DNA of 64,000 nt from Corynebacterium sp. 21KM1197 (GTDB lineage: Bacteria; Actinomycetota; Actinomycetes; Mycobacteriales; Mycobacteriaceae): assembly GCF_033783015.1 (NCBI RefSeq), contig NZ_CP123907.1, forward strand, positions 992,001 through 1,056,000, written 5' to 3'. This document shows, one piece after another, positions 9,285 through 18,476 of the stretch (its first letter is position 1; every line of letters starts with the position of its first letter). Under the pieces are notes generated by a model. The model searched no databases, was not told the origin of the DNA, and saw nothing but the letters and a program-made list of their open reading frames with translations. The translations under genes were made by a program, and so were the position numbers.

Positions 9285-11069
9285 ATGGGCGGCATGGGAT
9301 TTTCCACGCCGAGCTATGGCCTCACCGACCTCTTCGCCCGCATTGATCGCGGGGACATTCAGCTTCCCGATTTTCAGCGCGATTACGCCTGGGACGTAGA
9401 TCGAATCCGATCGCTCATCGTCACCGTCCTGCGCGGTTACCCGGTGGGCTGCTTTATGGCGTTGGATACCCGCAATACCCCCATGCGCTTCCGCCCGCGT
9501 CCGATCGAGGGCGCACCGGACACCGGGAACGCGCCGGGAATGTTGCTTCTCGACGGCCAGCAGCGCCTGACCACCCTCTACCACAGCCTCCAGGGGGAGG
9601 GCTTTGTGCGCGGCGTGGACTTCCGTGGCCGCCCGGTGCGCAGGGCTTTTTATGTGGACGTGGACAAGGCCACCTCCGGGGATGTGCTGCCCGACGAGGC
9701 GGTGTTCGCGGTGGCGGAGGATGGCACCATCTGCTCGCACTTCGCCCCGGAGGAGGTGGGCGAGCAGTGCATTCCCGTGTCCACCCTGCTGGGCGCGGGG
9801 GCCACCGATAAACTCTTTGACCTCATTGATGGCGCGGACGAGTCCACCCGCGCGGCCGTCAAGGCCTTTTATCAGAAGATCGTCTACCCGCTCGCGGCGT
9901 ACTCGGTGCCCATGATCCGCCTTTCGCGGGAAACCGCGCGCGCCGGGGTGGGCTCGATCTTCGCCCAGGCTAATTCCGCGGGCCTGCAAATGGACGTCTT
10001 TGAGCTGCTCACCGCCGTCTTTGCCACGGAGGACGAGCACTTTTCCCTGGCCCAGGACTGGGCGGATACGGAAAAGACCCTGCGCAAGTATCCGGCGCTC
10101 GATGGGATCGACCGCACGGCCTTCCTCACCGCCGTCTCGCTCCTGGCCACGGCGCGGCGCGGACACGCGGCGGGCAACCGCGAGGACATCCTGGCCCTCA
10201 ACCTGGAGGAATACCGCAAGGCCGCGCACGATATTCGCATTACCCTGCGCGAGGCCGCCGAGTTTTTGATCCAGCGCTGCATTTTTGACCTCACCCAGGT
10301 GCCCTACGTGGCGCAGATCGTGCCGCTCTCGGTGATCCTCGCCCTGCTTTCCGATACCCCCGCCGCGCTGACCACCTCCAAGGCCTGGGATCGCCTGGAT
10401 CGTTGGTTCTGGTCGGGCGTGCTGGGTGAACTGTACGGTTCCGCAGCCGTGATTAATCGCATGGCGCATGACGTGGATCAGGTCACCGCCTGGATTAGGG
10501 AGGAAACCACCCAGGAACCCAAGACGGTGCGCGATGCCGTGTTCCACGAGGAGCGGCTCTACACCGTGGGGGAGGATTCCGGCGTGTTCCATGGGATTTA
10601 CGCCCTGTTGATGAGCCGGGGCGCGCGGGATTGGCGCACCTCGGCGCCCTTTGATCGCTGGACGTTCCGTGACCTCAATCCCACCTACGCGCAAATCTTC
10701 CCCGCGCAGTGGTGCCGGGATAACGGCGTGGCCGCACACCTGGCCGGTGGCGTGATTAACCGAACCCCCATGGGCAAGCGCACGGAGGTGGTGCTCGATG
10801 GCTTTAGTCCCGCGCGCTACCTGCCCCGGGTGCAGTCCAAGTCCCTGATGGAGGACGAGGAGTTCGATGCCGTCTTGGCCACCCACCACCTTGACCCGGA
10901 GCTGCTGTACGCGGGCCGTGCCCAGGAGTTCCTGGCCGATCGCGCCGAGCGCCTGCTGGGGTTGATTGCTCAGGCGATGGGCAAGGAGGTGCTCCGAGGC
11001 GAGGTGTTCCGAGACGGGGAAACGGAATTGGCTACGATGAGCGGGGAAGAGCGCTCGGAAGAAAACTAA
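9285..11069 (+). CDS. DUF262 domain protein, GmrSD-like, with degenerate HNH-like C-terminus
   Basis: The 594-residue protein opens with DIQLPDFQRDYAWD and later LLLDGQQRLTTLY, the two signature motifs of the DUF262 ParB/Srx-like NTP-binding fold found in GmrS and other modification-dependent restriction systems. The C-terminus keeps the skeleton of the partner DUF1524/HNH nuclease fold (IFPAQWCRDNGV, GVINRTPMGKRTE, GFSPARYL). The usual HHIFP is replaced by AQIFP, and the last Asn of the motif by Glu, so nuclease activity may be lost. The start is ATG 9285 or 9294. It lies 19 bp before a lipoprotein gene and is probably co-transcribed with it. A defence role is inferred from family only. Confidence 0.75.
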   Translation: MGGMGFSTPSYGLTDLFARIDRGDIQLPDFQRDYAWDVDRIRSLIVTVLRGYPVGCFMALDTRNTPMRFRPRPIEGAPDTGNAPGMLLLDGQQRLTTLYHSLQGEGFVRGVDFRGRPVRRAFYVDVDKATSGDVLPDEAVFAVAEDGTICSHFAPEEVGEQCIPVSTLLGAGATDKLFDLIDGADESTRAAVKAFYQKIVYPLAAYSVPMIRLSRETARAGVGSIFAQANSAGLQMDVFELLTAVFATEDEHFSLAQDWADTEKTLRKYPALDGIDRTAFLTAVSLLATARRGHAAGNREDILALNLEEYRKAAHDIRITLREAAEFLIQRCIFDLTQVPYVAQIVPLSVILALLSDTPAALTTSKAWDRLDRWFWSGVLGELYGSAAVINRMAHDVDQVTAWIREETTQEPKTVRDAVFHEERLYTVGEDSGVFHGIYALLMSRGARDWRTSAPFDRWTFRDLNPTYAQIFPAQWCRDNGVAAHLAGGVINRTPMGKRTEVVLDGFSPARYLPRVQSKSLMEDEEFDAVLATHHLDPELLYAGRAQEFLADRAERLLGLIAQAMGKEVLRGEVFRDGETELATMSGEERSEEN

Positions 11070-11088
11070 GGAAAAAGGGGTTAGTTGA

Positions 11089-12867
11089 GTGAAGTTTCGT
11101 GGGACGCTAGGAATCCTCACCGCGGTGGGAATGAGCGCCGGATTATTGGTGGCCTGCTCCTCCGGTGAGGAGGAGCCTCCCGCCGAGCAGTCAAGCGCCG
11201 TGGATAGCGCGGCCGCGCCCGCGGACACCGTGGAGGCTGCCAAGGCGGAAAACCGCAACCGCCGCGTGGACGAGCGCTTTGGCGATCGCCCCCAGGTGCT
11301 CGCCGGGGAGGATCGCTCCGGGCTAGAGTCCTCACAACTTTTCTTTGATAAGTCCGAAACCGCCGTGGTGGTGGGTGGCGCGGAACCGCAGCGGCTTCGC
11401 GCGGTGTCCCTGGGCATGGCGGCGCACGCCCCGGTGCTCGGCCTGACCGAGGACAACGCGGAGCAGGTGAAAAAGGAGCTTTCGCGCCTGGGGGCCGTCA
11501 CGGTGCTCACGGTGGGGGACGTGCGGCTTGACGACGCCCCGGAGGGCATCGAGTTCGTGCACGATCCCGGTGGAGCCGAGGCGCTGAGCGCCCTGACCTC
11601 CCTGCACTTCGAGCAATCGGCGGTGGCCGCCCCGCAGGACATGGCCAAGGCTGTGGCGGACTTCAACCCCTCGGAGCCCGCCGAGCTGGTGGCCGAGTGG
11701 TTGGTGGCCCAAAAGGGCGCTGAGAGCTCTGAGGATGAGGCCGCCGAGGCTGTCGAGGGAGAAGCGGCCGCGTCGACCGAGTCAGAGGCACAGGACAAGG
11801 AGATCGGCAGTTTCCCCGTGCAGAGCGCCCGCGACGGTGCTACCGCGCCCGTGGTGGTGGCTTCCCCGCAATCCCCGATCCTGGACGTGGCCAATGCTCG
11901 CGCCTACGGCGCGCAGGTGCGCATGATGGATTATCCCGATCCGCGCGTGAGCGAGGAGGCCACCAAGATGGTGGCGGGCCTGGAGGATCGTTCCGTGGTG
12001 GCTCTGGGAGCCGGGTTTGGCACCGGGGAGCAATTCGCGGAGAAGATCAACCTGGCCCAGACCGTGACCACGGAACTACCCGGCGGCGGCACGATGGTGT
12101 TCCCCGGTCGCCGCATGATCGCGCTGTACGGGCACCCCTCCGGGGGCGCGCTGGGCGTGATGGGGGAGCAGGACCCCGAGGGGTCGGTGGCCTACGTGCG
12201 GGACCTGGTGGCGCAGTACCAGGAACTCAATCCCGCCGAGCCGGTGATCCCGGCCTTTGAGATCATCGCCACCGTGGCCTCGGAGTTCCCCGGCGAGGAC
12301 GGGGATTACTCCAATGAGGCCACTCCGGAGGAACTGCTGCCCTACATCGACGCCATCGTGGACGCCGGGGGGTACGCCGTGCTGGACCTGCAACCCGGGC
12401 GGGCGAACTTCCTGGATCAGGCCAAGCGCTACGAGGAACTGCTCAAGCGCCCCAACGTGGGCCTGGCGCTGGACCCCGAGTGGCGGATTGGCCAGGACGA
12501 GCAGCCGCTGACTCGCGTGGGCAGCGTGGAGGCGGAGGAGGTCAATGAGGTGGCCGATTGGTTGGCCGATCTGACCAAGGAAAATAACCTGCCGCAGAAG
12601 GCCCTGGTGCTCCACCAGTTCCAGCTCCAAATGCTGCGCGATCGGGAGAACATTCGCACCGATCACCCGGAATTGGCCTATGTTCTGCACGCGGACGGTC
12701 ACGGGGTATCGGAGGAGAAGTTCGATACCTGGAACGTCATGCGCCAGGATCTTGGCCCCGGCTGGTTCATGGCGTGGAAGAACTTTTTTGATGAGGACAC
12801 CCCCATGTTCACCCCGGAGCAGACCTACGCGGTGGACCCGCGCCCCTGGTTCGTTTCCTACCAGTGA
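11089..12867 (+). CDS. Large secreted lipoprotein, corynebacterial conserved hypothetical
   Basis: The start is GTG 11089 after a purine-rich AAGGAAAAAGGGG. The first 23 residues form a lipoprotein signal ending in a lipobox (LVAC), followed by an acidic Ser/Glu/Pro linker. Residues of about 80-150 (VVVGGAEPQRLRAVSLGMAA, then VLGLT and VTVLTVGDV) resemble the alternating beta/alpha pattern of cell-wall-binding type 2 repeats. The second half (about 270-590) has long conserved strand-helix units with many acidic residues that could form a barrel (FEIIATVASEFPGEDGDYS, ALVLHQFQLQML). I do not recognise a catalytic motif. It is anchored on the outer face of the membrane; the function is unknown. 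Confidence 0.75.
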   Translation: MKFRGTLGILTAVGMSAGLLVACSSGEEEPPAEQSSAVDSAAAPADTVEAAKAENRNRRVDERFGDRPQVLAGEDRSGLESSQLFFDKSETAVVVGGAEPQRLRAVSLGMAAHAPVLGLTEDNAEQVKKELSRLGAVTVLTVGDVRLDDAPEGIEFVHDPGGAEALSALTSLHFEQSAVAAPQDMAKAVADFNPSEPAELVAEWLVAQKGAESSEDEAAEAVEGEAAASTESEAQDKEIGSFPVQSARDGATAPVVVASPQSPILDVANARAYGAQVRMMDYPDPRVSEEATKMVAGLEDRSVVALGAGFGTGEQFAEKINLAQTVTTELPGGGTMVFPGRRMIALYGHPSGGALGVMGEQDPEGSVAYVRDLVAQYQELNPAEPVIPAFEIIATVASEFPGEDGDYSNEATPEELLPYIDAIVDAGGYAVLDLQPGRANFLDQAKRYEELLKRPNVGLALDPEWRIGQDEQPLTRVGSVEAEEVNEVADWLADLTKENNLPQKALVLHQFQLQMLRDRENIRTDHPELAYVLHADGHGVSEEKFDTWNVMRQDLGPGWFMAWKNFFDEDTPMFTPEQTYAVDPRPWFVSYQ

Positions 12868-12899
12868 ATAGAAAATAGGACACGGTGATGGGCGCGTCG

Positions 12900-12905
12900 T
12901 AGAAT
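12900..12905 (+). promoter_or_regulatory. serA promoter -10 hexamer (TAGAAT)
   Basis: TAGAAT lies 45 bp upstream of the serA GTG in the 83-bp gap after the lipoprotein gene. AAGGAGAG at 12934-12941 is the ribosome binding site. No clear -35 is seen. Confidence 0.45.
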
Positions 12906-12950
12906 AAGCAAAAGGTATTCACCGCGACCATGCAAGGAGAGTAAATCCCC

Positions 12951-14537
12951 GTGTCCCGTCCTGTTGTTCTTATTGCCGATAAGTTGTCCCAGTCCACCGT
13001 CAATGCTCTCGGGGACGCCGTGGAGGTGCGCTGGGTCGATGGCCCCAATCGCGCCGAACTCCTTGCCGCCGTGCCGGAGGCGGACGCCCTGCTGGTGCGT
13101 TCCGCCACCACCGTGGATCGAGAGGTTCTGGAGGCCGCGCCGAAACTCCAGATCGTGGGCCGCGCCGGAGTGGGCCTGGATAATGTGGACGTGGAGGCCG
13201 CCACGGAGCGCGGCGTGATGGTGGCCAATGCCCCCACCTCTAATATCCACTCCGCCTGCGAGCACGCCATCGCGCTCCTGCTGGCCACCGCGAGGCAGAT
13301 CCCGGCGGCCGATCGCACGCTGCGCGAGGCCACCTGGAAGCGTTCGGACTTCAAGGGCGTGGAGATCTTTGGCAAGACCGTGGGCATCGTGGGCTTTGGG
13401 CACATCGGCCAACTTTTTGCCCAGCGCCTCCGGGCCTTCGACGTCGCGGAGATCATCGCTTATGATCCCTACGCCAACCCGGCCCGCGCGGCCCAGTTGG
13501 GCGTGGAACTGACCGATCTTGAGGATCTGATGGGCCGCAGCGACTTTGTGACCATTCACCTGCCCAAGACCAAGGAAACCGCGGGCATGTTCGGCACGGA
13601 ATTGCTCTCCAAGGCTAAGGAGGGGCAGATCCTGATTAACGCCGCGCGCGGCGGTTTGGTGGATGAGCAGGCCCTGGCGGAAGCCATTACCGCCGGGAAG
13701 ATCCGGGGCGCGGGCTTTGACGTGTACGCCACGGAGCCGTGCACCGATTCCCCGCTCTTTGCCCTCGACGAAGTGGTGGTCACCCCGCACCTGGGTGCGT
13801 CCACGGTGGAGGCGCAGGATCGCGCGGGCACGGACGTGGCAGCCTCGGTGCTCAAGGCGCTGGCCGGGGAGTTCGTGCCGGACGCCGTGAACGTCTCCGG
13901 TGGCCGCGTGGGCGAGGAGGTCGCCGCCTGGATGGAACTCACCCGCAAGCTCGGCGCGTTGGCGAGTTCCCTGCTTGGGGCGGCCCCGGATACCGTGATC
14001 GTCTCCGCTCGCGGCGAACTTTCCACGGAAAAGGTCGAGGGGCTGGGTCTTTCCGCCCTGCGCGGGCTCTTCTCCGAGATCTCTCAGGTGCCGGTGACCT
14101 TTGTGAACGCCCCGCGTATCGCGGAGGAGCGCGGCGTGGAGTTGAAGGTGGAAACGCACACGGAGTCCGCCTTCCACCGCTCCGTGGTGGAGGTCAAGGT
14201 CATCGGTGCCGATGGTGCCCAGGCCAGCGTGATCGGCGCGCTCCCGGGGCTGGAGCGCGTGGAGAAGATCGTGCGGATCAATGGGCGCGGCGTGGACATG
14301 CGCGCCACGGGTCTCAACATCTTCCTGCGCTACACCGATGCCCCTGGTGCCCTGGGCACGGTGGGCTCCATGCTGGGCGAGCGCGGCATTAACATCGAGG
14401 CCGCCGCGCTGACCCAGGCCAGCAGCGGCGACGAGGCCATGCTGATCCTGCGCGTGCAGCAGGAGGTGCCGGAGGAGTTGCTGGATTCCATCGCCGGTGC
14501 CCTCGACGCCACGGCGTTCCAGCTTTCGCTGAATTAA
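12951..14537 (+). CDS. serA: D-3-phosphoglycerate dehydrogenase
   Basis: SerA oxidises 3-phosphoglycerate to phosphohydroxypyruvate, the first step of serine synthesis. At 528 residues it is the long actinobacterial form. It has a substrate domain, a Rossmann NAD domain (VGIVGFGHIGQLFAQRL near residue 144), catalytic RGGLVDEQAL and HLGAST segments, an allosteric substrate-binding domain (about 320-450) and a C-terminal ACT domain (LRYTDAPGALGTVGSMLGER) for serine feedback. The start is GTG 12951 with AAGGAGAG ten bases upstream. It lies between ilvC and leuB, an amino-acid cluster also present in C. glutamicum. Confidence 0.97.
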   Translation: MSRPVVLIADKLSQSTVNALGDAVEVRWVDGPNRAELLAAVPEADALLVRSATTVDREVLEAAPKLQIVGRAGVGLDNVDVEAATERGVMVANAPTSNIHSACEHAIALLLATARQIPAADRTLREATWKRSDFKGVEIFGKTVGIVGFGHIGQLFAQRLRAFDVAEIIAYDPYANPARAAQLGVELTDLEDLMGRSDFVTIHLPKTKETAGMFGTELLSKAKEGQILINAARGGLVDEQALAEAITAGKIRGAGFDVYATEPCTDSPLFALDEVVVTPHLGASTVEAQDRAGTDVAASVLKALAGEFVPDAVNVSGGRVGEEVAAWMELTRKLGALASSLLGAAPDTVIVSARGELSTEKVEGLGLSALRGLFSEISQVPVTFVNAPRIAEERGVELKVETHTESAFHRSVVEVKVIGADGAQASVIGALPGLERVEKIVRINGRGVDMRATGLNIFLRYTDAPGALGTVGSMLGERGINIEAAALTQASSGDEAMLILRVQQEVPEELLDSIAGALDATAFQLSLN

Positions 14538-14560
14538 CGGGACGGTCGCGGTAGACTGAC

Positions 14561-14581
14561 CTCACGTGTCCATCATGTGAG
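14561..14581. promoter_or_regulatory. leuB operator candidate (CTCAC-N11-GTGAG; probable LtbR site)
   Basis: The 21-bp palindrome has matching bases beyond the ends of its half-sites (CTCAC.TG...CA.GTGAG). It lies immediately downstream of a TAGACT -10-like box (14552-14557) and just before the leuB ribosome binding site. An IclR-type repressor, LtbR, is known to bind upstream of leuB in C. glutamicum, and its gene is in this window at 28211-28918. The palindrome is seen; the regulator assignment is inferred. Confidence 0.6.
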
Positions 14582-14597
14582 AAAGGAATCCCGCGAC

Positions 14598-15608
14598 ATG
14601 AAAATCGCCGTGATTGCCGGAGACGGCATCGGCCCCGAGGTCACTGCCGAGGCCCTCAAGGTGCTGCGCGCCGTGCGCTCCGACGTCGAAACCACCGAGT
14701 TCGACCTCGGCGCACGCCGCTACCTGCGCACCGGGGAATTGCTAAGCGACGCCGACCTCACCGCCCTCCGCGAGCACGACGCCATCCTGCTCGGTGCCAT
14801 CGGCGCCCCCGGCGACGTACCTCCCGGTGTGTTGGAGCGCGGGTTGCTTCTCAAAATGCGCTTTGCGTTGGATCACCACGTGAACCTCCGACCCTCCGTG
14901 CTGTACCCCACGGCGGCGTCGCCCCTGGCTAATCCAGGGGAAATCGACTTCATCGTGGTCCGCGAGGGCACCGAGGGCCTCTACTGCGGTAACGGCGGCA
15001 CCCTCCGCGAGGGCACGCCCCACGAGGTAGCCTCCGAGGTCTCACAAAACACCCGCTTCGGCGTGGAGCGCGTGGTCCGCGACGCTTTCCAGCGCGCCGC
15101 GCAGCGTCGCAAGCACCTCACCCTCGTGCATAAAACGAACGTGCTGGTCAATGCCGGTGGGCTCTGGCAGCGCACCGTGGACGAGGTGGCGCAGGAATAC
15201 CCCGATGTGACCGTGGAATACAACCATATCGACGCCGCGACTATTTATATGGTCACCGACCCGCAGCGCTACGACGTGATCGTGACCGACAATCTCTTTG
15301 GCGACATCCTCACCGACCTGGCGGGAGCCATTACCGGCGGAATTGGCCTGGCGGCCTCCGGCAACATCGACGCCTCCGGGGAGAACCCCTCCATGTTTGA
15401 ACCCGTGCATGGCTCCGCACCCGACATTGCGGGGAAGGGGATTGCCGACCCGACGGCGGCGATTCTTTCCGTGGCGCTCATGCTGCGACACCTGGGAGAC
15501 GAACAAGGGGCGGAGCGCATTGAGAAGGCTGTGGCGCAGGATGTGGCAGGACGAGATGGGGCGGTGGTGACTGCCGAGGTGGGAGATCGGATCGCGGCGG
15601 CGGTGTGA
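14598..15608 (+). CDS. leuB: 3-isopropylmalate dehydrogenase
   Basis: LeuB oxidatively decarboxylates 3-isopropylmalate to 2-ketoisocaproate in leucine synthesis, using NAD+. The protein has about 336 residues. The N-terminal [20 protein letters not shown], the REGTEGLY substrate segment, the [17 protein letters not shown] metal-binding segment and the [18 protein letters not shown] nucleotide segment are all intact. ATG 14598 is chosen because GAAAGGA lies 12 bases upstream and the protein then begins like the family. The stop lies 58 bp before the first CRISPR repeat, so read-through from leuB could enter the array. Confidence 0.97.
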   Translation: MKIAVIAGDGIGPEVTAEALKVLRAVRSDVETTEFDLGARRYLRTGELLSDADLTALREHDAILLGAIGAPGDVPPGVLERGLLLKMRFALDHHVNLRPSVLYPTAASPLANPGEIDFIVVREGTEGLYCGNGGTLREGTPHEVASEVSQNTRFGVERVVRDAFQRAAQRRKHLTLVHKTNVLVNAGGLWQRTVDEVAQEYPDVTVEYNHIDAATIYMVTDPQRYDVIVTDNLFGDILTDLAGAITGGIGLAASGNIDASGENPSMFEPVHGSAPDIAGKGIADPTAAILSVALMLRHLGDEQGAERIEKAVAQDVAGRDGAVVTAEVGDRIAAAV

Positions 15609-15666
15609 GGCAGGAAAGTTATACGTAATTCCGGGTATAGTGTTGTGTTGCCGCAGGTAATTAAGT
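15609..15666 (+). promoter_or_regulatory. Probable CRISPR leader/promoter
   Basis: This 58-bp stretch between the leuB stop and repeat 1 is AT-richer than its surroundings and contains TATAGT at 15636-15641. It is at the leader end because the only degenerate repeats (40 and 41 of 43) are at the opposite end, and because the repeat orientation corresponds to the E. coli type I-E repeat. It is unusually short for a leader, so the functional leader may extend into the 3' end of leuB. Confidence 0.5.
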
Positions 15667-18257
15667 GTGTTCCCCGCGCTAGCGGGGATGAGCCCCTGAG
15701 CAGGTTTTGCTTGACGCATACCAGCGGGTGTTCCCCGCGCTAGCGGGGATGAGCCTGAAACTCTATTTCCCCAAGACTCTGTTCCTCAGTGTTCCCCGCG
15801 CTAGCGGGGATGAGCCCCATACTCCATATCCAGTGGGGTTGAGGAAACTGTGTTCCCCGCGCTAGCGGGGATGAGCCTACTCTTCCCAGCCGCATACGCT
15901 GATATCAAGTGTGTTCCCCGCGCTAGCGGGGATGAGCCCCAAGAAGAACAACACTAGATCCCTTAGTGAAAGTGTTCCCCGCGCTAGCGGGGATGAGCCC
16001 TGTGCGCAGAACTCACACATCTTCGCGCAGATGTGTTCCCCGCGCTAGCGGGGATGAGCCCAAGAAATCGTCCGGCTCATAGGGAACACGACGGTGTTCC
16101 CCGCGCTAGCGGGGATGAGCCGAGCATGGAGGTGTCAAGCATGGCGAAGCTTTTGTGTTCCCCGCGCTAGCGGGGATGAGCCCTCCCCCCTGGTGGCCTA
16201 CCTAAAGATCGGGGTGTGTTCCCCGCGCTAGCGGGGATGAGCCCTACTTGGAGCGCACATTTTCTCACCACGGCACGTGTTCCCCGCGCTAGCGGGGATG
16301 AGCCCCCACTGACACCAAGGAAACCGAACCAGGTAAGGTGTTCCCCGCGCTAGCGGGGATGAGCCTTTTTGGCTAATGATAGATTTAGACAGGTGCTTGT
16401 GTTCCCCGCGCTAGCGGGGATGAGCCCAAGGAACCCTGTTGCGCGACAGCGACAACCGGGTGTTCCCCGCGCTAGCGGGGATGAGCCGGACGGAGAGATG
16501 GTCTCCGAACTCTACGCCGAGTGTTCCCCGCGCTAGCGGGGATGAGCCGGTAGCCCCCTTGGGGGAGCCTGGTTGGTCTTTGTGTTCCCCGCGCTAGCGG
16601 GGATGAGCCCATCTACCAGCACATGCACATGGTTAGGCATGAGTGTTCCCCGCGCTAGCGGGGATGAGCCGGACGAAAAGACAGGGGTGGAACACGACTC
16701 CGTGTGTTCCCCGCGCTAGCGGGGATGAGCCGGTCAGCGCGGGCCTGGGAAAGGTCTTGGGAGAGTGTTCCCCGCGCTAGCGGGGATGAGCCGCTTCCAG
16801 GAATTGTTGGCTACCCCTTTAGCTTGTGTTCCCCGCGCTAGCGGGGATGAGCCCTTCACCTTCAACCTCCTCGTTAAGGTCTGGCAGTGTTCCCCGCGCT
16901 AGCGGGGATGAGCCTTGCCTCAATGCTGTAATTTTAATATAATTCCCGTGTTCCCCGCGCTAGCGGGGATGAGCCTACTTGCGTGGCTTCGTCCTCGACT
17001 CCGGCACCGTGTTCCCCGCGCTAGCGGGGATGAGCCCCCCCACCACCCCACGACATAAGGAGAACCACCGTGTTCCCCGCGCTAGCGGGGATGAGCCGCT
17101 CGCTGTCGTTGCGGGATTTTCTTCTGTGCGGTGTTCCCCGCGCTAGCGGGGATGAGCCTACGGGAGGAGGTTTTGTATACGCTCCGCATCGGTGTTCCCC
17201 GCGCTAGCGGGGATGAGCCGTCTGGGCCGGGTGGTTCTTCTGCGATGGAGGAGTGTTCCCCGCGCTAGCGGGGATGAGCCGAACCTATCGCCATCTCCGC
17301 TACCGCAAGACCTGTGTTCCCCGCGCTAGCGGGGATGAGCCGACGTCCACAGGAAACATTCTCCACCAGAAGGAGTGTTCCCCGCGCTAGCGGGGATGAG
17401 CCCTGCCTACCCCATTTCACCAGTACCTCCCGCGCGTGTTCCCCGCGCTAGCGGGGATGAGCCGACGGAACCGTCACCGCCGCCGGACCCGCTTCCGTGT
17501 TCCCCGCGCTAGCGGGGATGAGCCCTCATCGAGGTTCTCCCCGTCGCGCGGAACCCAGTGTTCCCCGCGCTAGCGGGGATGAGCCGATCGACTACCGCAC
17601 CACCGGCGGGTATGTAGTGTGTTCCCCGCGCTAGCGGGGATGAGCCCCCCGGAGATGATCGCTGATACCTGGCTGCTACGTGTTCCCCGCGCTAGCGGGG
17701 ATGAGCCGCCTGGGGCCGTAAGCGCGACGAACCGATGATTGTGTTCCCCGCGCTAGCGGGGATGAGCCCTCGGTCGTGACCAGGGGAAACTCCCGCCTGA
17801 TGTGTTCCCCGCGCTAGCGGGGATGAGCCGGTCGTTCAGCCCAAGCGCTATTGATTGCAGTGGTGTTCCCCGCGCTAGCGGGGATGAGCCGCGGCAGCCA
17901 GGCGGGTGAGCATGATCTCCATCGTGTTCCCCGCGCTAGCGGGGATGAGCCCTCCGCCCAGGGTCTATCCACCCTGACCAGTTTGTGTTCCCCGCGCTAG
18001 CGGGGATGAGCCCTCGCGCACGCCGCACACCACGCCACCCTGCTGGTGTTCCCTGCGCTAGCGGGGATGAGCCTATCGTGGCTGCTGGAAAGCCTAAGAG
18101 TTTCAAGTGTTCCCCGCGTTAGCGGGGATGAGCCGAGACCATGCATGTACGCTCCGCCACGATCATGGTGTTCCCCGCGCTAGCGGGGATGAGCCACCTC
18201 GCAGAGGAATTGCCCTGCGTGCGTGTCGAGTGTTCCCCGCGCTAGCGGGGATGAGCC
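15667..18257 (+). CRISPR. Type I-E-like CRISPR array, 43 repeats, 42 spacers, no adjacent cas genes
   Basis: I count 43 copies of a 28-bp repeat that begins GTGTTCCCCGC, has a CCCCGC-GCTA-GCGGGG hairpin, and ends ATGAGCC. The period is an exact 61 bp, giving 41 spacers of 33 nt; the last spacer (18196-18229) is 34 nt. The repeat closely resembles the E. coli type I-E repeat in the same orientation. Only repeat 40 (18046, C to T) and repeat 41 (18107, C to T) are visibly changed, placing the older end distal to leuB. No duplicate spacers were noticed by eye. No cas1, cas2, cas3 or Cascade gene is present in the window, so the effector complex must be encoded elsewhere or be missing. Confidence 0.97.
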
Positions 18258-18476
18258 CAATGGGGACTGCCCAGTCCTTGTCAGTACGTCTTGGGTGCTG
18301 TGTATCTATCGCGGATCGACGGTGATTGTTGGAGTGTAGTAACATACTTCAAGTGATGGGTGTCACGTGTTCTGTGTTGAGAGATTTTGTGTTGAGTAGC
18401 GGGAATGTGAAATCAAGGGAATGGCGATGTGAAAAAGAATTATAGTCTTTGTTGAGAAGTGTATGGAGAATTTGCA
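18258..18476. other. Intergenic, AT-rich, downstream end of CRISPR array
   Basis: 219 bp with no supported gene. Base composition changes abruptly from GC-rich spacers and repeats to AT-rich DNA over about the first 60 bp. No transposase remnant, terminal repeat or cas fragment is visible. GGAG at 18464-18467 is the ribosome binding site of the next gene. Confidence 0.5.

Noticed and set aside
8508..11894. Very long open frame (over 1100 codons) on the minus strand
   Set aside because: It is antisense to the cation efflux, DUF262 and lipoprotein genes, all of which have family motifs; long antisense frames arise from GC-rich third positions.
18107..18345. Short open frames across the last CRISPR repeats
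   Set aside because: They translate the repeat and spacer sequence itself (recurring PALAGM or PASAGN) and have no ribosome binding site.
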